Shown here in pieces: positions 8,492 through 16,171 of a stretch of DNA of 56,243 bases. The notes below the pieces were generated by a model. That model had not been told where the DNA came from. It searched no databases and was given only the letters and a program-made list of their open reading frames with translations. Positions within the stretch are counted from its first letter, which is position 1; every line of letters begins with the position of its first letter. This DNA is from Candidatus Gastranaerophilales bacterium (GTDB lineage: Bacteria; Cyanobacteriota; Vampirovibrionia; Gastranaerophilales; Gastranaerophilaceae). The stretch is from the NCBI GenBank assembly GCA_944322945.1, contig CALUQN010000015.1, positions 1 through 56,243 on the forward strand, given 5' to 3'. The position numbers were made by a program, and so were the translations under genes.

Positions 8492-9646
8492 ATGCCAATT
8501 AATGCAATAAGCAATGTAAGTTTCCAGGGTTTCCGTTCCAACAAAACCAACAGAAATAGAAAACCGGCTGAAACTCAAACAAACCCTGTAGAAGTTAGAA
8601 AAAGCACACCTGAAAATAAAGTTTCAAACAACGCTTTTGCAAAAGCTACAAAAGCTATGGCGCTTGCTATATTTATGACACCGATTGCAGCTCCTGTTAT
8701 GACAAGCTGCGATGACGTTATAGATATTGATATCAGAGACACTCTCAATATCTACAACCCGAAAGATACGGTATATTTCCCTGTATGGCAAAAACCTGAT
8801 ACTGTCTGGAAAGATAAAATTGTTCACGATACTATTTACAAGGAAGTCCCCGGTAAAAATGATACTATCTACATTCCAAAAACCGATACTGTCTATGTAA
8901 ATAAAACCGATACAATTGTATTGCCGGGTAAAAATGATACTATTTACGTTCCAAAAGTAGATACAGTATTTGTACCGAAAGTAGACACTGTATTCATTCC
9001 GAAAACAGATACTATTGTTAAACACGATACTATTCCGTATCCGGTAATCATTCCGGGCGATACGGTTTATATCCCGAGAAAATACGATTCCGAAGTCTTT
9101 GACATTATGAAAGAAATGATGGAAGAAGTAGGTATTACACCGGAAGGTCAAGGCGATATTATCACCCGTATGATAGCTAACGATGAATGGAATAATTCGG
9201 TTGTAGTATATGACTTGAAAGGTAAAAAATCATCTGAAGAAAAACCTGTATATGACAGAACAACATACGGCTGGGATGACGAAGAAGAAGCAATTGTTCC
9301 GGGTAAAAATATGACTTACGGTGAGTTAGGAATTTCTAAATCACAAAACGGTGGTCTGTATTTAGAACACAAGGTTCCGCGCGGAAGTGCTTCACAAAAA
9401 CCATCAACAGCAGACGGCTACAGACTTGACAAAGAAACAACCCTGACAAAAGGCAGCGGAGAAATTCTCCGCAGAGACATCACAGGCGGACAAGATGTTG
9501 ATAAAGGTTCCATCATTCCTGGTGACGAACCAAAATCAGTATTCTTCTTTGAGCCTTACGGTTCAATGCCGGGTGAAGAGCTTATGTGGAGATGGTCTGA
9601 TATCTCTGTTAAATTAGGCGAAAAACCGGAAGATGAAGAAGAATAA
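8492..9646 (+). CDS. FQG-tagged putative lipoprotein with DTVY/DTIY repeats
   Basis: 384 residues, not recognised as a family. A strong AAGGAGG precedes the ATG. Residues 9-13 (VSFQG) carry the tag. About 40 polar residues follow, then a hydrophobic run (55-70) ending in MTSC at 70-73, which resembles a lipobox, although so late a position would be unusual for a signal peptide. Residues about 93-185 are tandem repeats built on DTVYxPK and DTIYxPK (7-8 residues each, about ten copies), giving alternating beta-strand character; beta-solenoid-like spacing domains are one possibility. The C-terminal half is acidic and mixed. A terminator follows. The combination of tag, delayed lipobox and repeats is odd; localisation is uncertain. 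Confidence 0.78.
   Translation: MPINAISNVSFQGFRSNKTNRNRKPAETQTNPVEVRKSTPENKVSNNAFAKATKAMALAIFMTPIAAPVMTSCDDVIDIDIRDTLNIYNPKDTVYFPVWQKPDTVWKDKIVHDTIYKEVPGKNDTIYIPKTDTVYVNKTDTIVLPGKNDTIYVPKVDTVFVPKVDTVFIPKTDTIVKHDTIPYPVIIPGDTVYIPRKYDSEVFDIMKEMMEEVGITPEGQGDIITRMIANDEWNNSVVVYDLKGKKSSEEKPVYDRTTYGWDDEEEAIVPGKNMTYGELGISKSQNGGLYLEHKVPRGSASQKPSTADGYRLDKETTLTKGSGEILRRDITGGQDVDKGSIIPGDEPKSVFFFEPYGSMPGEELMWRWSDISVKLGEKPEDEEE
8770..9075 (+). repeat. DTVY/DTIY-encoding tandem repeat
   Basis: Within the lipoprotein-like gene, units reading GATACTGTxTAxxTxCCxAAA recur with 21-27 base spacing. Their degeneracy indicates an old repeat kept by protein-level selection. Confidence 0.7.
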
Positions 9647-9675
9647 TTGATTTCGAAATTACCATTCTTTACAAG

Positions 9676-9711
9676 ACAAAAAGCTTTCTTTATAAAAAGA
9701 GAGCTTTTTGT
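9676..9711 (+). terminator. Intrinsic terminator
   Basis: ACAAAAAGCT (9676-9685) pairs with AGCTTTTTGT (9702-9711) downstream of the DTVY-repeat gene. Its right arm abuts the -10 box of the next gene. Confidence 0.75.
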
Positions 9712-9726
9712 TATATAATAAAAATT

Positions 9727-10131
9727 ATGAAAACCTTAGCACAATTTGTACAACAAAAAAGAGACAGACTCGGGCTTTCGCCGCGCGGACTCGCAATGGT
9801 TTGCAATCTTGACCTTGAGCTCATTGAAGATATTGAATCCGGCAAAGAATTATTTTTGCCTGTTACCATTCGTCAGAGCCTTGCTAAAGGATTACGATGT
9901 GCACCGGAGGAACTGAAAAAATTAGAGAAAGATTTTTCAAACAATTCAGTATCATTAGAGATAATAGAGAGCCTGAAAGAATTAATCTTAAACGGTGCAG
10001 GCGGTCTAAAATGCCCTAAATGCGGTGCGCCTTTAGTCACAAGGATTGCCAGAATGTACGACCTTGAGGATAATCTTGTGCTGCATCCGAAAGCTCACTG
10101 CACAAAATGCACGTTCCAAATTCATTCATAG
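9727..10131 (+). CDS. XRE-like HTH protein with C-terminal zinc ribbon
   Basis: 134 residues. The N-terminal 70 residues (VQQKRDRLGLSPRGLAMVC onward, with LELIEDIESGKE) match a Cro/C1-type helix-turn-helix. The C-terminus has two Cys pairs, CPKC (near residue 97) and CTKC (near residue 127), typical of a zinc ribbon. Likely a small DNA-binding regulator; its targets are unknown. No Shine-Dalgarno is visible before the ATG, but TATAAT lies at 9714-9719, only 7 bases upstream, suggesting a leaderless mRNA. No partner gene is co-oriented downstream. Confidence 0.8.
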   Translation: MKTLAQFVQQKRDRLGLSPRGLAMVCNLDLELIEDIESGKELFLPVTIRQSLAKGLRCAPEELKKLEKDFSNNSVSLEIIESLKELILNGAGGLKCPKCGAPLVTRIARMYDLEDNLVLHPKAHCTKCTFQIHS

Positions 10132-10191
10132 CGATATTGCAATAAAAATTTTCGGGACTATTATTGCAAATACGCCCAAAATTTTCAAAAC

Positions 10192-10265
10192 AACGTCATA
10201 CTGAGCGTTAGCGAAGTATCAAAATAATAAAGATTCTTCTGGCTAAAGCTCTCAGAATGACGAAC
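10192..10265. repeat. Palindromic element with CGTCAT...ATGACG ends
   Basis: Begins CGTCATACTGAG and ends CTCAGAATGACG, with AGATTCTTCTGGCTAAAGC inside. A second full copy lies at 43720-43805 and a half copy at 1035-1055. The size and paired ends resemble REP/MITE-type elements. It lies between two convergent genes. Confidence 0.7.
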
Positions 10266-10308
10266 TTTTAATAGTATCTGTGGATATTTGCTATATAAGT
10301 TCCAATTT

Positions 10309-11025
10309 TCAGCGTCTGAACACTAGTTTGTTGATAACTTCATACCAGAGGGGTTTATCTGGCTGGATATGTTTGGTAAAGAAATGTACATAGTCCGGAT
10401 AACCGTCGCCGTCACCGTGGGCGGCAATTACATCAACCACAAGCCGTTGGGATGGGTTTTGGGGTGACATTTTTTCAAACCCCATTTTTTCATAAAACCC
10501 GGCAGCTTTCTTTTCACCTTTCAAAAAAACATCGGTGAAGGTATTTTTATTAATATCAATAGTTTTTTCAAGCATAGTTTTGCCGAGTCCGAAGCCGCGG
10601 AATTTTTTATCGACAGCAAGCGAATCAATGTAGCAGGTTGTGTAATTTGCGTGCGGAACTTCATCAAAACCATAAGAAAGACAAGCCGCGCGGAGTTTGC
10701 CGTTTTCGTCGCGTCCGGTGAGCATAGTTAAGTTGCCGTCATCATATTTGATTTTAGGTTTTAGATAACTGACGTAGCCGTTTCTTATGTAATCTTTGTT
10801 CTTTTTACTTCTGTAAGCAAGCCAGTATGGGTCATCGGTAAAAGACGCGAAATTAGTACAGAAGAAATCAGCGATTTCGTCTAACAGGTTGCCTTTTGGC
10901 AGGTCTTTGGATTTAATTTCGGAGAAATTAAGTCTGCCTAATTTTGTATCAATATGAAAAGGTTTGACTGGATTAAGTCTGGAAGTAAAATATAGTTGAT
11001 TGTTGTTATAATTTTGTATTTTCAT
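10309..11025 (-). CDS. GNAT-family N-acetyltransferase with FTS tag
   Basis: 238 residues. The N-terminus MKIQNYNNNQLYFTS carries the lineage tag (FTS at 13-15). The rest fits the GNAT fold, which transfers acetyl from acetyl-CoA to an amine: the core strand YIDSLAV is followed by the acetyl-CoA loop KKFRGFGLGKTMLEKTID (motif A, R/Q-x-x-G-x-G/A), then AAGFYEKMGFEK (motif B). Substrate unknown. No good Shine-Dalgarno precedes the ATG at 11025. It is transcribed divergently from ssrA. Confidence 0.85.
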   Translation of the reverse strand: MKIQNYNNNQLYFTSRLNPVKPFHIDTKLGRLNFSEIKSKDLPKGNLLDEIADFFCTNFASFTDDPYWLAYRSKKNKDYIRNGYVSYLKPKIKYDDGNLTMLTGRDENGKLRAACLSYGFDEVPHANYTTCYIDSLAVDKKFRGFGLGKTMLEKTIDINKNTFTDVFLKGEKKAAGFYEKMGFEKMSPQNPSQRLVVDVIAAHGDGDGYPDYVHFFTKHIQPDKPLWYEVINKLVFRR

Positions 11026-11064
11026 AGAGTAAAGAAAACGCGTAAAAAAATTTTTTGCGGGGAG

Positions 11065-11092
11065 TTGAAAAAGAAAAAAAAAGAGTTATAAT
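11065..11092 (+). promoter_or_regulatory. ssrA promoter
   Basis: TTGAAA (11065-11070) and TATAAT (11087-11092) are separated by 16 bases. Transcription would start near 11099, leaving a leader of about 26 bases to be removed by RNase P before the mature 5' end at 11125. Confidence 0.8.
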
Positions 11093-11124
11093 AGAGAATA
11101 CAGAACCTTGAAAAGAATAAATAC

Positions 11125-11521
11125 GGGGACGTTTTGGATTTGACAGGATGCCCGATTGAAACAAGCTGCGTGTCCGAGCGCTGTTCTCGGATATCAACGA
11201 GCAAACTAAATTAAATGCTAACAATGTAATTAAAGCAGACTTCAGCCCAAGAGCATACGCTTTGGCTGCGTAGTCGCTGACTAGCTACTCATAGCGCCCA
11301 GCTTGCCGGTGCTATGGGTCCATTATGCAAGCCGCAGTGCAGTGATTGGCGGTAGCTGCATCAAGAAAACCGTCAGGGGTTTAGAGTTTCCCTGAAATAA
11401 AACCTAGGGCTGATTTAAGGGTGGTGATACTTACCTGAATCAGTTGAGCGAACTAGTATCTACACACGTAGAGGTTTGTTTAGATCCATTTTGGACGCGG
11501 GTTCGACTCCCGCCGTCTCCA
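11125..11521 (+). ncRNA. ssrA: tmRNA (one-piece transfer-messenger RNA)
   Basis: Rescues stalled ribosomes and tags the nascent chain for proteolysis. The mature ends pair as an acceptor stem: GGGGACG (11125-11131) with CGTCTCC (11514-11520), plus discriminator A at 11521. The TTTTGGATTTGACAGG segment after the 5' stem and the T-arm GGGTTCGACTCCCG near the 3' end are diagnostic. CCA is not encoded. The resume codon is GCT at 11217 and the tag reads ANNVIKADFSPRAYALAA, stop TAG at 11271. The ANN start resembles cyanobacterial tags as I recall them, and ALAA is the usual degradation signal. The gene is one-piece, not the permuted two-piece form found in some cyanobacteria. A terminator follows directly. 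Confidence 0.97.
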
Positions 11522-11530
11522 GTACAAAAT

Positions 11531-11557
11531 AAAAAGCCCCAATATGGGGCTTTTTTA
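11531..11557 (+). terminator. ssrA terminator
   Basis: AAAAGCCCC, loop AATAT, GGGGCTTTTTT, starting 10 bases after the tmRNA 3' end. Confidence 0.9.
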
Positions 11558-11627
11558 TTTTGTGTGTGAAGGTGGATGAGAAGAATCCGTCAAATAGAGC
11601 GGGTTGCGCGAGGCGGCAGAGGCTGTA

Positions 11628-11668
11628 GCGCTTTTGCCTTTGTAATGAAATTACATAAGGCAAAACGC
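11628..11668. other. Long hairpin between the two ssrA 3'-end copies
   Basis: GCGcTTTTGCCTT-TGTAAT, loop GAA, ATTACA-t-AAGGCAAAACGC gives about 18 paired bases with two single-base bulges. It is nested in a wider GGCGGC (11612) / GCCGCC (11686) pairing. No gene covers it. Confidence 0.6.
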
Positions 11669-11700
11669 GAAATTGCCGTTTAACGCCGCCGAGAAAGACA

Positions 11701-11757
11701 CGACTCCCGCCGTCTCCAATACATAATAAAAAAGCCCATTAATAGGGCTTTTTTATT
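11701..11757 (+). repeat. Partial duplicate of the ssrA 3' end and terminator
   Basis: Bases 11701-11717 repeat 11504-11520 exactly (CGACTCCCGCCGTCTCC). Similarity continues through A-x-TACA-x-AATAAAAA and a second terminator hairpin (11724-11757: AAAAAGCCC, loop, GGGCTTTTT), then a weaker match into TGTGTG...GGATGA. The copies lie 197 bases apart. The 3' end of ssrA is a classic integration site, so this may be a relic attachment site. Confidence 0.75.
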
Positions 11758-11950
11758 ATGTGTGCGCAGTTGGATGAAGAGAACCCGCACAAGGCGGAGC
11801 CTTGTCATCGGGTTCGAGCGGGCGCGAGCTGAGGGCGAAGGCTTGTCATTGGGTTTATACAACAAAAAGTCGGTTGGTACACTTCAAGTAAATCCGAACT
11901 GCGTAACTATTGTCTTTATTTTTGCCTGCGCGAAGATTACATAAACTGTT
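11758..11950. other. Noncoding gap with internal repeats
   Basis: No gene supported. The segment around 11801-11820 (CCTTGTCATCGGGTTCGAGC) is echoed at 11842-11861 (GCTTGTCATTGGGTTTATAC). The region follows the ssrA duplicate and precedes the stop codon of the minus-strand exporter gene. Confidence 0.4.
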
Positions 11951-13501
11951 TTATGCGGCGGTCTTCTTTGTCTTTTTGGCTTTTAAAAGAAACAGTACCG
12001 GTATAATAACCACACACATTAATGCCAGCAATGCAAATGCGTCATAAAATGATGCCAGACGTGCCTGCTGTAAAAGTTCTCTGTATAAAGTTCCGCTCGC
12101 TTTTCTTGCCGCTGTGTATTCCGAATAATGTATCAAAAATTTGTGCTGTAATGCCGTCAATTTTACCAGAAACATCGGGTTGTGATGCGCAAGATTTCCC
12201 ACCAAATAAGTCTGGTGAACCTGCGATACCCGCGCAATAAATGTTGCTGACATTGATGTTGCTATTGCCGTTACTATATTTTTAAACAATGCGTGTAACG
12301 CCGCCGCATCCGCGTTTTTCGTCGGGTGTAATGTCTGGAATGACATCGCCGTTATCGGCACAAACGCCGTCGGCACCCCTATACATAACAGTATGTTTGG
12401 CAATATTACGCTCTCAATAGACGCCGTTGTGTTTAACTGCGTAAGCATTAATATTGAGCCTCCCATTATTAGCAAACCCGTTACAGCCAATATTTTCGGC
12501 TTAATATACTTGGAAAGTTCTCCTACAACAAGCAGTCCGATTAAGCAAATCACTGCTCTTGGAAACATCGCAAGCCCGGATTTTGACGGGCTGTAACCCA
12601 AAAGACTCTGTACAAACATCGGCACAAGCAGCAATGTCGAATATAACATTACGTTTATAAACGAACTTATTATCGTTCCGAACAAAAAGTTTCGATCCTT
12701 AAATACTCTGATATCAATAACCGGATACTTGTATTCAAGTTCCCATACATAGAAAAATACAAATGAAAATATGCAAATCCCCGTCAACCAGCAAATCCAA
12801 GCCGTGTCAAACCAGTTGTACTGCTGCCCGCGGTCAAGAACTATCTGCATACAAGCCATTGCAATAACTATTGCCAAATATCCGACAATATCAAATTTTT
12901 TCTTGTATTTTAATTTTTCAGGTTTGTCCGACCGGACAAAGATTTTTACAAGTAAAAACGCAAGCATACACAGCGGTATATTTATGATGAAAACCCATTG
13001 CCATGAAAGGTTGTCCGTCAAATACCCGCCCATAAAAGGTCCCGCAAGCGGCGAAAACATCGCCGCAACCCCGAACAAACTCATCGCAACACCGCGTCTG
13101 TTCGGCGGAAAAACTTCCAGCAATATCGCCTGACATAACGGTAATATCGCGCCGCTTCCGATACCCTGAACTATTCTTGCCGCTATCAGCGCCTGCAAGT
13201 TTGGAGCTAATAAACACAGCAAACAGCCGATACAAAATACCCAGATACTGTAAAACATTAACAGCTTTTTGCCGATAAGTCTGACCAAATATCCTGTGAC
13301 AGGCAGCATTAGTCCGCCGGATATTATATAACATGTGATTACTGTGTTTGCCTCGTACTGTGTTGCACCATAAAAACCCGCAATATGCGGCTGGCTTACG
13401 TTGGTGGCTGATGATGCCGCCAGTGCCAAAAACGCGGGGATTAATACGGCTAACGCAACAATATAGGGGTTGTGTTCCTTTTGCGTTTTTTCTTCTTCCA
13501 T
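11951..13501 (-). CDS. DHA2-family drug:proton antiporter (EmrB/QacA type)
   Basis: 516 residues with 14 predicted membrane helices, the hallmark of the DHA2 branch of the major facilitator superfamily. These inner membrane pumps export hydrophobic drugs, often together with an EmrA-type adaptor and TolC. The sequence shows the loop-2-type motif GYLVRLIGKKLLM, motif B-like RIVQGIGSGAILPL and motif C-like GVAAMFSPLAGPFMGGYL, plus WQWVFIINIP. GAGGG precedes the ATG at 13501. No EmrA adaptor is next to it, so it probably works alone or borrows the tripartite components encoded at 14645-20604. It is divergent from the PD-(D/E)XK-like gene with an 84-base AT-rich promoter gap. Confidence 0.92.
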   Translation of the reverse strand: MEEEKTQKEHNPYIVALAVLIPAFLALAASSATNVSQPHIAGFYGATQYEANTVITCYIISGGLMLPVTGYLVRLIGKKLLMFYSIWVFCIGCLLCLLAPNLQALIAARIVQGIGSGAILPLCQAILLEVFPPNRRGVAMSLFGVAAMFSPLAGPFMGGYLTDNLSWQWVFIINIPLCMLAFLLVKIFVRSDKPEKLKYKKKFDIVGYLAIVIAMACMQIVLDRGQQYNWFDTAWICWLTGICIFSFVFFYVWELEYKYPVIDIRVFKDRNFLFGTIISSFINVMLYSTLLLVPMFVQSLLGYSPSKSGLAMFPRAVICLIGLLVVGELSKYIKPKILAVTGLLIMGGSILMLTQLNTTASIESVILPNILLCIGVPTAFVPITAMSFQTLHPTKNADAAALHALFKNIVTAIATSMSATFIARVSQVHQTYLVGNLAHHNPMFLVKLTALQHKFLIHYSEYTAARKASGTLYRELLQQARLASFYDAFALLALMCVVIIPVLFLLKAKKTKKTAA

Positions 13502-13585
13502 TTTTCCCTCTATTTTAAAGATATAATAAAAATTTTTATTTTTAAAGTAGTTGTGTGATAATTTAAAAATACAGGAGGGGGTAAT

Positions 13586-14644
13586 ATGGATTTTACGGAA
13601 ATTTTGGATAAGCTTTCAAAAAATATTGTGTTCAGACTTTCATTGACCGGTCAGGAGCTTTTTTACCAGAACTTCTGGGGCTGGATGCTGGATAATTACT
13701 GGGATGAATTCGGTGATGTTTTTGATTCTGACTTTAAAAATACAGACAAGCCTGAAATTCTTTTCGGAAAAAACGGGCTAAACCTCTCATTAAAATTCCC
13801 GGACGGGTTGTACATTATAGACAACAAATACAACGCCGCACTCAACAAAGAACAGCTGGAATCTCTGTGGATAGATACGGCAGAAAAAAATCTTAACCCT
13901 AAAAAAATTCTCCGTGTCTCATACCCTGAACCCGCTTTCTCAGCTAAAAAATGGAAACGCGAAGACGACTATGATTATAAGAAAAGCTACAATATAATTA
14001 CTGACAGTCTTACTTATGACGATTTGGCAGACAAAATAAAATCCAAAAATCCAAAAGCTGCCTGTGTTCAAGACTACATAGAATGCCTCGGGCTTTTGAA
14101 ACAGCTGAAATCAGCTTACTACTGGAGTGACGGGTCGCAATATGAAGATTTTTTCAAATTTTATTCGGCCTACAGTGAACAACTGGCTGACCTGAACTCT
14201 GATATAACATTCATAAACTTGTCGCTTTCCAATTTAGCTAAAAAAATTCTCGCGGGAACAACCGTCAAAAACGATGTCAGAATTTCAATAGGGGCTGACC
14301 AGGGCGAAAGATTTACGTTTGAATTCTGGAAAGAGGCGGAGGACAGAATAATTCAAGACATAGGAATTGCCGTCCACGGGTATGAATACAGATACTGCGC
14401 GTTTGTTTTTAAAGAAACCGACGAGGGAAAAAGTTCGGACATCAGGAAAAAATATTCAGAACTTTTGCAAAAAGAAAGCCGGTATAAAGAGTTCTTTAAA
14501 GGAACTAAAAAATCTGACGGAACTTTTTATAATCAGGATTATCAACTGTATACACTGCTGTATTCAAAAGAGAATCTGCCTGAGAACATTACAGTTAAAG
14601 CGCTCACAGAAAAAATCCAAAATGATTTGAATTCGCTTCAATAA
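13586..14644 (+). CDS. PD-(D/E)XK nuclease-like protein
   Basis: 352 residues; AGGAGGGGG precedes the ATG. The N-terminal pattern FYQNFWGWMLDNY resembles the helix of the PDDEXK_4 family (NFLAWLLDP-like). The core NLSLKFPDGLYIIDNKY (66-82) fits the strand-turn-strand of PD-(D/E)XK enzymes, with D79-x-K81 as the second acid and lysine. At the place of the first catalytic Asp I read Asn 66, so activity is uncertain. Such proteins often occur in defence contexts, but no partner gene is visible here; the neighbours are exporters. It ends exactly where the convergent outer membrane channel gene ends, with no spacer. Family assignment by eye is tentative. Confidence 0.65.
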   Translation: MDFTEILDKLSKNIVFRLSLTGQELFYQNFWGWMLDNYWDEFGDVFDSDFKNTDKPEILFGKNGLNLSLKFPDGLYIIDNKYNAALNKEQLESLWIDTAEKNLNPKKILRVSYPEPAFSAKKWKREDDYDYKKSYNIITDSLTYDDLADKIKSKNPKAACVQDYIECLGLLKQLKSAYYWSDGSQYEDFFKFYSAYSEQLADLNSDITFINLSLSNLAKKILAGTTVKNDVRISIGADQGERFTFEFWKEAEDRIIQDIGIAVHGYEYRYCAFVFKETDEGKSSDIRKKYSELLQKESRYKEFFKGTKKSDGTFYNQDYQLYTLLYSKENLPENITVKALTEKIQNDLNSLQ

Positions 14645-16171
14645 TTACAATTCGACTTCGGATTCTTTTATCGGGGCACCGATAACACGTTCAAGTTCTG
14701 CGGCGTTCACGTTATAGGTCAGGACATTTGAGTAGTAATCAAGCTGGGCATTCAGGTAGGAGTTTTCTGCGTCTTTAAACTCAATGGCATCGCCGAGTCC
14801 GACCTGATATCTTCTGAATGCTTGATACTGTCTCTCTTTTGCCTGTTGGAGCGCAAGCTTTGCAACATCAAGGCTGTCGTGTGAATTCATAAGGCTTATA
14901 TAGGCACTTTTAACTTCCAAATATACGTTTTGCTTTTGCTGTTCGTAATCCGCTACGTATTTTTTGTAGGTTGCGGTTGCTTCGTCAACCTGTTTTTTCA
15001 AAAGCATTACGTTGAAATTGGTGTAATTCAGCTGGACACCTAATTGATACCCGTAATCGCTGTCTATCTGGCGTCCGCCATAATTGTATGACCCGAAAGC
15101 ACTCACATCCGGTGTAAAGGCTCTTTTTGCACTGCGGACATTCAGCTCTGCCGCATCCATTAATTTTTTAGCTGCAAGCAAAGCAGGACGTGCTTCTTCA
15201 GCAGTTTTCAAAAGATTTTCAAAATTTACGTCGTAAGCTTTTGTGTTTAATTTGTCTTTCAAAATAACATTTTCAAGCTCCGGAATACCGACTGCGTTTG
15301 CAAGTTCTGCTGCTGCAAGCTCTTTGGTGTTTTTAGCTTTGATTAAGTTAACTTTTGCGTTACCAAGGTTATATTCGGCTGTTGTCACATCTATTTTGGC
15401 TTTTTTACCGATTTCATATTGTGCGCTTGCCTGTTTGAGCTGGAGTTCAAAATCTTTAACGGTATCTTCGTAGACTGTCTGTTGAATTTCTGCAAAAACA
15501 AGGTTGTAATAAGCGACTTTTACATTATAAATAACATTTTCAATACTGGTTTCCGCGTCATAACGGGAAGCTTCATAACTTCTTTTGGCAGAATCAGCCA
15601 TTGCCTTTGTTTTTCCGAAGTCGAACAGCAAAAGGTTAGCCGATATTGTCGGAACGTAGAACATGTTGTAGCGTTGAACCATCATTCTTGACATGTTGGA
15701 TGGCATATTCGACATCAGCATATCGTTTCTGGAATAACTGACGCCTGCGCTCAATGTCGGGAAGTAATTTGACCAGGCTTGTCCGACTCGTGACTTATAA
15801 ATTTCAGCGTTGCTTATGGCGGACATAATTGCCGGATGGTGGGTTATTGCAAGTTTTATACAATCAACGAGTGTTACTTCACCGTTCATGTCAGAGTATT
15901 CTATCTGGCTGTTAATCGTCGGGAATTTTGTTTCGTACATTCCTTCCGCTTCTTTTGAAGATTCTTTTTTAGTTTTGGCGTTTTCTTCATTTTTTTTGCG
16001 CTCAAGTCTTAAATTAATCTTTTTCTTTTTCTCAGGTTTAACAATATGAACCTCTTCAGGCTTTTTAGCAATATCAACAGTCTGGGTCTGTGTCTCTTCA
16101 ACAGCGATTGCCGCAACTGAAGAAATTGCAAGAACAGAACATATTACAAATAAATTTAAAACCTTTTTCAT
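14645..16171 (-). CDS. TolC-type outer membrane efflux channel
   Basis: 508 residues. A signal peptide (1-24, cleaved near AIAVEE) leads to a Lys/Glu-rich segment (35-78) that is unusual for the family, then two outer membrane efflux repeats. Typical signatures are [32 protein letters not shown] and the second-half [38 protein letters not shown]. It forms the trimeric outer membrane exit duct of tripartite pumps. It is the last gene of the adaptor-pump-channel operon; its ATG overlaps the stop of the RND gene in an ATGA, so translation is coupled. Confidence 0.93.
   Translation of the reverse strand: MKKVLNLFVICSVLAISSVAAIAVEETQTQTVDIAKKPEEVHIVKPEKKKKINLRLERKKNEENAKTKKESSKEAEGMYETKFPTINSQIEYSDMNGEVTLVDCIKLAITHHPAIMSAISNAEIYKSRVGQAWSNYFPTLSAGVSYSRNDMLMSNMPSNMSRMMVQRYNMFYVPTISANLLLFDFGKTKAMADSAKRSYEASRYDAETSIENVIYNVKVAYYNLVFAEIQQTVYEDTVKDFELQLKQASAQYEIGKKAKIDVTTAEYNLGNAKVNLIKAKNTKELAAAELANAVGIPELENVILKDKLNTKAYDVNFENLLKTAEEARPALLAAKKLMDAAELNVRSAKRAFTPDVSAFGSYNYGGRQIDSDYGYQLGVQLNYTNFNVMLLKKQVDEATATYKKYVADYEQQKQNVYLEVKSAYISLMNSHDSLDVAKLALQQAKERQYQAFRRYQVGLGDAIEFKDAENSYLNAQLDYYSNVLTYNVNAAELERVIGAPIKESEVEL

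Noticed and set aside
11701-11757. Second tmRNA or tRNA gene
   Set aside because: Only the 3' 17 bases and terminator are duplicated; there is no 5' acceptor strand or T-loop partner.
13586-14644. Phage-defence island around the PD-(D/E)XK-like gene
   Set aside because: Flanking genes are efflux pumps; no methyltransferase, helicase, toxin or other defence component is present.
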